Below, piece by piece: positions 56,969 through 64,000 of a stretch of DNA of 64,000 bases. This DNA comes from Litoditis marina (Eukaryota; Nematoda; Chromadorea; Rhabditida; Rhabditidae). The stretch is from contig OZ038437.1 in assembly GCA_964036275.1 (NCBI GenBank), positions 2,856,501 through 2,920,500 of the forward strand, given 5' to 3'. Position numbers and translations under genes: made by a program. The notes beneath the pieces are model-generated. The model saw only the letters and a program-made list of their open reading frames with translations. It searched no databases and was not told the origin of the DNA. The first letter of the stretch is position 1, and each line of letters starts with the position of its first letter.

Positions 56969-58149
56969 TGGTGCATCGGCAAAATACGATTACGATAAAC
57001 ATACGCTACGCAAGCTTACACATCACCAACGCTAGAATGATCATTTACGCGATTCCAATACGATTTATACTCCCCATTCTATGAAATTCGGACCGAGTTT
57101 GCGTCATTTCGTCAAGCAGGAGAAAGCGCGCCCCAACTCTAATCATCATTTAGCATTGGAGCAGCTTCCGGTAAAAAAGGGCGCCAGAACTTTTTTACGA
57201 ATTTCGAACACGATTATTTACAAAATTACGCTTTTATTATTTTTACGCTGTTTGTTTTGTTTTTATTTCTTTATGTCGATATTTTTACGATCAATACGAC
57301 GCGTTGTACGTTAAGCAATAAGGACACGAACGCTTATTCCAGAACGCTCCAAGGAAATCGGGGAACAACGAGAACTTCGCTATGGAAAGCATTTTCAAGA
57401 AGTACACTGACATCAAGATTCAGTCGTAGAGATGGAGATGTTCCCTTCCCAGTGGACTGAAGATGAGAATTCACGAGGACAAAAGGAGGAAGCCACGAAT
57501 GAAGGTAATTGTTTTTTTTACACGTTTATATTTTTTAAAGTGGTTCTCCGTAGTCGGAGAGGTGGATTTGGACCACTACACGCTCACATTTTAAGCGGCA
57601 TTCCTTCGGGAAAAGTGGGGTGATGACCATTGCCGATGATTACGCTAGTTGTGGTTCTCCAGTGCGGAGAGATGGGTTGAAACCATCACACAATTCTTTG
57701 TTGGACTGTTACACTATTTTGGACTATCTTTTCAGCTAATGGACTCTCACGATAGGTATAGTTAGATTAAGTTAGGTTCACGATGAGTTTCGCGTTTCCT
57801 GTCGACGGCGAGCCGACGACAGGCCGAAACAGTACGATAGACCACGCGGTCACGTCAACATTGTCACACGACTATGTTGAAACTTGTTCATGTCTAGGTA
57901 GTTTATGTGTTTCAGGCCAGGAGAGGGACCGCATCGGGATCACCACGCAATACTACGATTGACCACGCGGTCAGAACAAAAATATTTTTTAACGCATTCT
58001 AAGTATTAAGGTATATAACGATATAGGTGGACTATTCATAAAACACTGGACTATACACATATCACGAGTACGCAAGTCACGGACAGGAAGACACAAGGAA
58101 ACAAAGGAAAAGATGTTAGGGTAATGGTACGCAAGGTCTGTTTTTTTTT

Positions 58150-58560
58150 GTCTTACGCAACGAAAAGGCCAGGAAGATTACCGACAGCGACTGTGAATGG
58201 AGACACCTGGACTGGTCAGACGTCTCCGCGGCACAGGCTGGAAGGGTAAGTTTTACGCAACGAAAATCCCAGGAAGATTACCGAAGGCGACTGTGAATGG
58301 AGACACCTGGATTGACGTCTCCAGACGTCTCCGCGGCACAGGCTGGAAGGTTAAGTCTTTACGCAAGGAAAATGTCAGGCAACTTAGCGACAGCGACTGT
58401 GAATGGAGACACCTGGATTGGTCAGACGTCTCCGCGGCACAGGCTGGAAGGCTGAGTTGTAACGATACGCGACGGGAGCAAGTAATATGTCATGAGGCTT
58501 AGCGGCAGCGACTGTGATAGGCACACGCTGGATGGCTAAGTTACCGACGGAGAGAAGGAA
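58150..58560. repeat. Tandem repeat inside the LTR element
   Basis: Three full units and a partial fourth of about 95-115 bp: AGGAAGATTACCGACAGCGACTGTGAATGGAGACACCTGGA ... AGACGTCTCCGCGGCACAGGCTGGAAGG. A partial echo (GCGACTGTGATAGGCACAGGCTG) is at 59037. Confidence 0.9.
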
Positions 58561-60343
58561 GAGAGGGTGGTGCCTCATTCTCACAACATTGATGGCGGAA
58601 ACAATGGGACTGATTTCTACCACAGGTGTCCGGATCGAACGCGCAAGATTCGCTTGCAAATCGGTCTAACTTTAATTTGTCGTATTAATTCCCATACTTG
58701 GCACTAGTAGCCTGTCAAGTATTATTTCAGGAAGGCTGAACATGTTCTATGTTCAAGTTTTCCATCTGTGGCGACCAGGCGTGCAGTAACCGTGAGGAAG
58801 TTATTGTTAGCTACACGCAGTGCACAACTCCTTGATGCCGGATTCAACTAGCCGGAGTTCCCATCCTATGAAGACGCCTAAACATGTGCCTTGAGCACAC
58901 TAGTCTGGCTGAAGCTATAGTTGATTCTTTCTCTCACCCAATGTTTAAGTACGGCCGTACGACGCTTACATCACACTTCTCTCTGGAAAGTTAGACAAAG
59001 ACTCTATCTCCTGGGAGCACGTGTTCCAAAATGGCGGCGACTGTGATAGGCACAGGCTGTCGGGACATGTCGAAAGTGGACCGACGACCCTACGTCGGAC
59101 GCGGTCCGGTGATGTAGCACAATGATGTTAAATGATTAGCTGTCTCGGACTGGTCGAGCAGTTTACATATCTACGACTCCCGACGCAACGATGAATGGTG
59201 TGGAAAGGTAAGATCAGCGGGATGTTTCCTATCCATTTGGTCAAGTTTTTGGTAGTAACATACAACATGTCATTACGATTCACGTCACGATCATTTGAAA
59301 AGAATACGCAATGTAGTTTTTTTCTCTCACTCAATGGTCATCGATGCTAGGAAGGATTCCGTGAAGACAACTGTTGACGTCATAGGTCACCACACGCACA
59401 CGCTACGGAATAGCTTTGTTCGTTGTTATCTGCGGCTCACCGCGCATACATACGCTCCGAATGAAGTAACGTCACCGATTTTGTTTACTTAGGTAATAGT
59501 AGAAGAGTCACGCTACGCTAAGAATATCACGCCACACCAGAACATTCGCGCGGTGTTAACACGCTGCTGTGAAGCACAAGTCGAGAGCTCGAGAAGGCCA
59601 CATGTTGTCTTAATATCTCTCGCTGGGTCTTAATATCTCTCACACGGAAATGGAAACAAGGATACCAATATTTTTATCACGATCGACACGTTTAGTAAAG
59701 CTGCACGCCAAACAGTTTAGAGTTAGAATATTGGAACGCATCACAACTGACTCGTTATTGACGTTCGATTCACATACGCTATGTGAATCACGCCGAACTA
59801 TTGGACTGATAAGTGAAATATACGCGGCGTCACTAACTTGTAAAGAGACAAGTCAACTCTTTTTCGGACGCTTCACGATAACTCTCTAAAAACGTAATAT
59901 TTTGTTACAAACTTTTGTTCGGCTGAGGTGTTCTGCACCTCTAGTCACCACGATACAACCTATATGATGTCACTTCACTTGTACGATAAAAATTTGTACG
60001 CTTTTGCCACGCACACAAATATGCTCATTGCAGATTCGTGATGCTACGAGGATCGTCTACATCACGCAGCTACGCCGAGGAAAACGAAAGCAAGAAGTTT
60101 CTACATGATAACAATTGTGATTTCTATTTTGTACATTTTTCATAGATTATCACAGTACGCACGCACCTACTTCCAGTAAGCTAAAACACAAAATGACTCG
60201 CAGATTAGTGATACGCCATACGCAAGTTTTCTCTCGCAGCCTGGGAATGTCGCGTCGCGCGACTGCTGCCATAATTACGATAGATAACCTCATCATAGTT
60301 TTTCTACGCAGTTGATCATACGAATTCTTTCGTGGCTCGGGAA

Positions 60344-60933
60344 TGTCGCGACAGGCGACAGCTTGAATATATACGATTCAAATGCGCGCCATAACAATAC
60401 GCGTCAACGCTACGATTGGCGCGAACGCGGTGCTTTGCCGCGCTGCAAGGTTTGATAATTTTAGGATCACTTACGCTCACGATTACGGAACGGAAGGTTG
60501 TTGATGGTCCTAACGAATATTACGCATGATTTATGGTGGCAGTATAGTTAACGCTTACGAACGCATATTACACAGCACAATACACACGATAACTAACGAA
60601 ATGAAGGTCCAGAAGTTTGAGCTTCATGTGATTTCTCATGTTTATTGTAAATAGATATATAATATTAAACTGTATATACTTGTATGTGTTATGTTTATTA
60701 TGTTCATGTATTTACACTTCAAACGGGCATAGGAATCGGAGTTTCTTCTTGGCTATCTTCTCGTACTCCACGAAACTATGAGTAATTCCCTAGAGGAATT
60801 ACAGATCTTTGCCCAGTACAATTGCCACACAAAATACCACTGAACCACCATGTTGTACGCTTATTAAGACAAGATGACATCCTTAGCGGGTTAGAAAAGA
60901 TACCCTACGAAGAGAGCAATTGCTGGCGCAAAA
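60344..60933. repeat. Right LTR, 590 bp
   Basis: Same length as the left LTR; the constant offset of 3965 bases holds from end to end, so there is no indel between them. Confidence 0.92.
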
Positions 60934-61079
60934 AACAATGAGAGTTCACGAGTAGCTCATGAGGTGTCTCATGAGAAACTCATATGAACTTCTCATGAAG
61001 TTGGAGGGATCGCTACGCCGCCTGGTCACTACCTCGCCCAGGTTCGGGTCATACAGAGATGACAACTATAGTTCCGGTC

Positions 61080-61790
61080 ATTCCTGCTGAGACTTGGCAG
61101 CGTTCCAACGAATATGCCAGGCTATTTTCCTTTTTTTACAAATACGTTTTCCGCTGAGAAAAAACGTCATCCGTCAACGAGAAGTGAACTTCCGCTCCAA
61201 AAGGTGGACTTTACGCCCCAAAAAGTGGACTAAACGTCCTAAAAAGCACACTGCCCTATTTTTGAGCCCCGCAGAGATCTACGCCGATAGGGCATAAACA
61301 GGGTTGGAGTTCGAAGTCGAAACACGCAGTATAGTGAATGCCAAATTTATAAACTTCCGTCTCACGCCGGTATCGAACCTGCCAGCAAAAGTTTCGTAGC
61401 AGGGCGCTAACCACTGCCCTATGAAAGCACATAAACGAAACGCTTTGGAATCGGAGACATGTGTGCGTACACAGCGTACATGCGTGTGAGATATACAGTA
61501 CCCGCCTTTCCGTTGGTGACGACTATACCCGATTGTCCGTGAAGGACCATTGAGGCTCCCCTTGCCAAAAATACGTGGCGAGGTGACAGTTGTAGCACTG
61601 TTCATTACCCACAAATCCAAAATTTCATTCAAAAACACCATCGGTGATAATTGTTGTCGCGTCGCGTGCGTGCGTGAATTGAAATTTTACCATTCATATT
61701 CGTGATCGCGATGTTCGAAACCCCATAAGTCCTCAGTTTCATCCAAATCACCAATTTTGAAATTTTTGTTAATTCCCGGTAATTGTTTCA
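61080..61790 (-). repeat. Composite repeat S3, third copy
   Basis: The minus-strand tRNA-like head at 61362-61432 has GGGCAGTGGTTAGCGCCCTGC and GCAGGTTCGATACCGGCG. Flanking CCGCAGAGATCTACGCCGATAGG and TTCATTCAAAAACACCATC match the copies at 54.8-56 kb. Confidence 0.65.
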
Positions 61791-61794
61791 AAAA

Positions 61795-61985
61795 TGGTCA
61801 TGTCCTAAAAATACGTCCTTTGCCCTAAAAATACGTGGTGCGCCCTGAAAACACGTCCTTCGTATCGAAAAGTGGACTTTCGCCCAAAAGGTGGACTTTC
61901 GCCCCGAAAAGTGGACTTCCCGCTTTAAAAAGTGGACTTACGTCCTAAAAAGTTGACTCACATCCTAAAAAGTGACCTATTTTCA
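61795..61985. repeat. About 20-bp degenerate tandem array
   Basis: Units like CCTAAAAAGTGGACTTACGT and CCTAAAAATACGTCCTTTGC, about nine in a row. The same unit type occurs at 61185-61255 and, inverted, at 55205-55270. Confidence 0.8.
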
Positions 61986-62164
61986 CGCCCCTAAGAGATA
62001 CGGAGTTGTATCGTTATATACAGGAGTATAACAGAATTTAAACGATATTCACAGAATAAAACCATGCAGATTCGACGAATTTTAATTTAATGGCCGTTTT
62101 TTGAATATTGAATATTTGTGTCTATCGCTTTAACGAAATTCACACTCTTCGTGTCTGGACACTA

Positions 62165-64000
62165 CTTAATAATAATAGGTTTATTCCACAAAAATCACAC
62201 ATGTTATCTCATAAGTATCCACGGGAATAACCTTAGAACCCCAAAGGGACGGGGTTATAACCCTCCCGTCTTCTGATATGGGGAGCGGGTGCGGAGTTCA
62301 GGTGATTCTCGCGTACTTTACTGTAACGAAAAAGGTATATTAGGATATAAAACCGAAACATCAATACAATCTAAATACGCCCTAAATTGATCTACATTTT
62401 GAAAAGCAGCAATGTCTTTACTTATGGTGTTCCATTTACGAACCACTCTAGAAAAATATCCATTAGTATCACTGAGAATTTTCCTATCCCGGATGATCAA
62501 TCGGAGTCTATCCCTTGGTAAACTACTGAAAGAGAGTGGATTTTCTGATAAATGGGATAGACCCGATTGAAGCTTAAACGTCTGCAATAAATCATATTTT
62601 AATCTCCGGTAAAAAAAGGGCTTTTGTTCAACTTGTAGCAATCGATCGCTGTAGCTGGTATAGGAAATACCACATTTTTGAAATGCTCTAGCTGTGAAAC
62701 GTTTGAATGGTGACTCTAACACAACTGACAGATGACTATTGATAGGTGGGTTAAAAATCTCAGAACAATACAGGAGAATTGGTGCAACATATATATTGAA
62801 CAATGATATATACTGCTCTGGCGTCTTGAATGAGAAATTTCTGAGAATCTTATTAGAGATGGCTGATGCTTTGCTAACTTGACCGTTCACGTGGGATTCA
62901 AATGTTAGTTTATCGTCTACCATGACTCCTAGATCACGAATGACTGGTTTTCCAGCAATTGCAACACCACCAATGGTATAATGTGCCTTGAGGTTGTTAT
63001 TTCCGAGATATAAAACGTTTATCTTATTAGGTGCTACTTCACGCGTTGGTAACTTATACGGTAAGTTTTTCCTTTGAAATTAATACAAAACATTATATAG
63101 TGTTAGTTAATTGTACAGTCACGTGAAACATGTTAAACCCAGCAGAACTCAGAAATGTGCAAGGCAATTTTGCCGTTTCGTGAGCGTAGAGAAGGAATAT
63201 TTTCCCTGGGTTTGATGTATCTATCGAAGATGCTGGAAAGACTGTCTTTTGTTAGCGGACTCAAGAACTTTTCTCTCATTTTTCATTCTGAACGCAGTTA
63301 GCTTTTTACGCAGTAGTTTCACTAATGTCCTATACCGTACTTTGCTCAGCTCGGAGGTGTGCCATGTTTTGTAGGCATCACGTTTCTCAGCGAACAATTT
63401 TCGAATATGAGGTGGAAAATTGGTTTTTGGCCTTCTAGAACCGTATGGGGTATTGTCCCGAACAATTTCTTCAGTGATTTTACAGAAATGGTCATACTTC
63501 TGCTGTAACGTGGGAAAATGACTGAACTGTCTATGCCAATTAAAACTCCCTATGAATTGATTCACTCTTTCAAAATTTGTCTTGGAGAAATCTAGTCTTT
63601 TCGCTATCTGATGTGTCTTGTTGTGATACGTCATTCCGTCATGAGACAGCTGGAGCGAAAAATCTAAAAAACAATTAATGAAGGACGATTATGTGGTCCA
63701 ATCGCAACGCTTCAGTCCTTTAAACTGCAATACATTTTTCAATTGCAGTTTAAAGGACCGTTGACACGGGATTAGTCCACTTGATCGTCCTACTTTAAGA
63801 GAAAGTTTAGGACTAGAGATATAATTAGAAGAAAAGGTGGGTAGCTCCCCATGCAAATTCTACGCATTCCTTGGTGTGTTGAGTGGACGAGAAGTGGAGA
63901 GTTCAGCTATGTCCAAATCCTTTACATAATACTTTATCTGACCGACCTGGCAATTTGTAGCATTCTTTGCGCAGTGAATATAATAGGTTGAGTTCTGGTA
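62165..64000 (-). mobile_element. Broken non-LTR (LINE-type) retrotransposon
   Basis: Minus-strand remnants in the order of a Jockey/CR1-type ORF2. 63634-63221 is the linker between endonuclease and reverse transcriptase (NQFIGSFNWHRQF and GSRRPKTNFPPHIRKLF are typical). It continues after a frameshift to about 63160. 63065-62318 is the region after the RT catalytic motifs (INVLYLGNNN, DLGVMVDDKLTFESHV, IYVAPILLYCSEI, FSRVVRKWN). The catalytic core between them is absent and replaced by about 95 bp with a family L motif. A family A MITE (63675-63796) is inserted in the upstream part, which probably runs to the window edge. It cannot be active. Confidence 0.85.
63675..63796. mobile_element. 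MITE family A, copy A11, in the LINE
   Basis: TTAA-TGAAGGACGATTATGTGGTCC ... GTCCACTTGATCGTCCTAC-TTTAA. Confidence 0.92.

Larger units (their letters stand above)
56379..60933. mobile_element. Young LTR retrotransposon without coding capacity (LARD-like)
   Basis: Two direct 590-bp LTRs (56379-56968 and 60344-60933) flank a 3375-bp interior. A 5-bp duplication AACAA lies at 56374-56378 and 60934-60938. The LTRs start TGTCGCGACA and end GCGCAAAA. Of the bases I compared, only 56806 (T) and 60771 (C) differ, so insertion is recent. The interior starts TGGTGCATCGGC, a possible tRNA primer site. It has no open frame above about 80 codons and no Gag, protease, RT or integrase motif. It must have been mobilised in trans. 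Orientation cannot be fixed without a coding region, though the TGG directly after the left LTR suggests plus. Confidence 0.92.
56284..61024. mobile_element. Element E, copy E2, split by the LTR element
   Basis: GGCGGCGTAGCAATCGCTCC at the left (56284) and GGGATCGCTACGCCGCC at the right (61008-61024). The E sequence breaks after ATGCTACAACAA (56378) and resumes at 60934 with AACAATGAGAGTTCACGAGTAG. Confidence 0.93.

Noticed and set aside
56379..60933. DNA transposon or tandem segmental duplication as explanation of the 590-bp repeats
   Set aside because: Direct orientation, equal length, TG start and a 5-bp target duplication in a known host element fit an LTR insertion better.

Overview
The window is nuclear DNA of an invertebrate animal. 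It holds six protein genes with many introns, and about half of the sequence is dispersed repeats. I rebuilt every exon chain by hand from GT/AG sites and reading-frame phase, and every junction kept the frame. Three of the five genes whose start is visible have the ATG 0 or 1 base after a pyrimidine-rich AG, which suggests spliced-leader trans-splicing. A ten-cysteine Ly6/ET-like protein and an LAPTM-like protein would fit a nematode. SUZ12, which Caenorhabditis lacks in recognisable form, argues against a close relative of that genus. Phylum is therefore uncertain.

Layout. At 20-1490 (+) is the 3' part of HPRT, the purine-salvage enzyme. At 1869-4136 (+) is a small secreted, probably GPI-anchored Ly6-like protein. 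At 10411-4416 (-) is a complete DXO/RAI1 decapping nuclease (8 exons, 358 aa). At 24648-11613 (-) is a divergent SUZ12, a PRC2 subunit (22 exons, 658 aa). At 25415-38881 (+) is a complete DDX1 DEAD-box/SPRY helicase (21 exons, 728 aa), divergent from SUZ12 across a 766-bp gap. At 47731-50013 (+) is a 190-aa four-helix membrane protein of LAPTM type. From 38.9 to 47.7 kb there are only microsatellites, minisatellites and MITEs. From 50 to 64 kb there are nested mobile elements: a young 4.55-kb LTR element without coding capacity, tRNA-derived SINEs, and a broken non-LTR retrotransposon on the minus strand.

Mobile elements fall into families that can be defined from termini and target-site duplications (TSDs): family A (TTAA ends, piggyBac-like), B (8-bp TSD, hAT-like), C (9-bp TSD, AATTCTA termini, Mutator-like), R (TTAA ends), and others with long inverted repeats (D, E, H, K, L, M, N, O, P). 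Many copies are nested, so their relative ages can be read.

The most interesting result is that intron 1 of DXO is almost nothing but one family C element. The two copies of its target duplication supply the donor and the acceptor, so splicing restores the pre-insertion coding sequence: the mark of an introner. Two other C copies in introns have a 9-bp TSD that ends exactly on the AG of a 3' splice site. A second theme is repeated duplication of exon edges into neighbouring introns in DXO, SUZ12 and DDX1, often with a MITE between the copy and the real exon.
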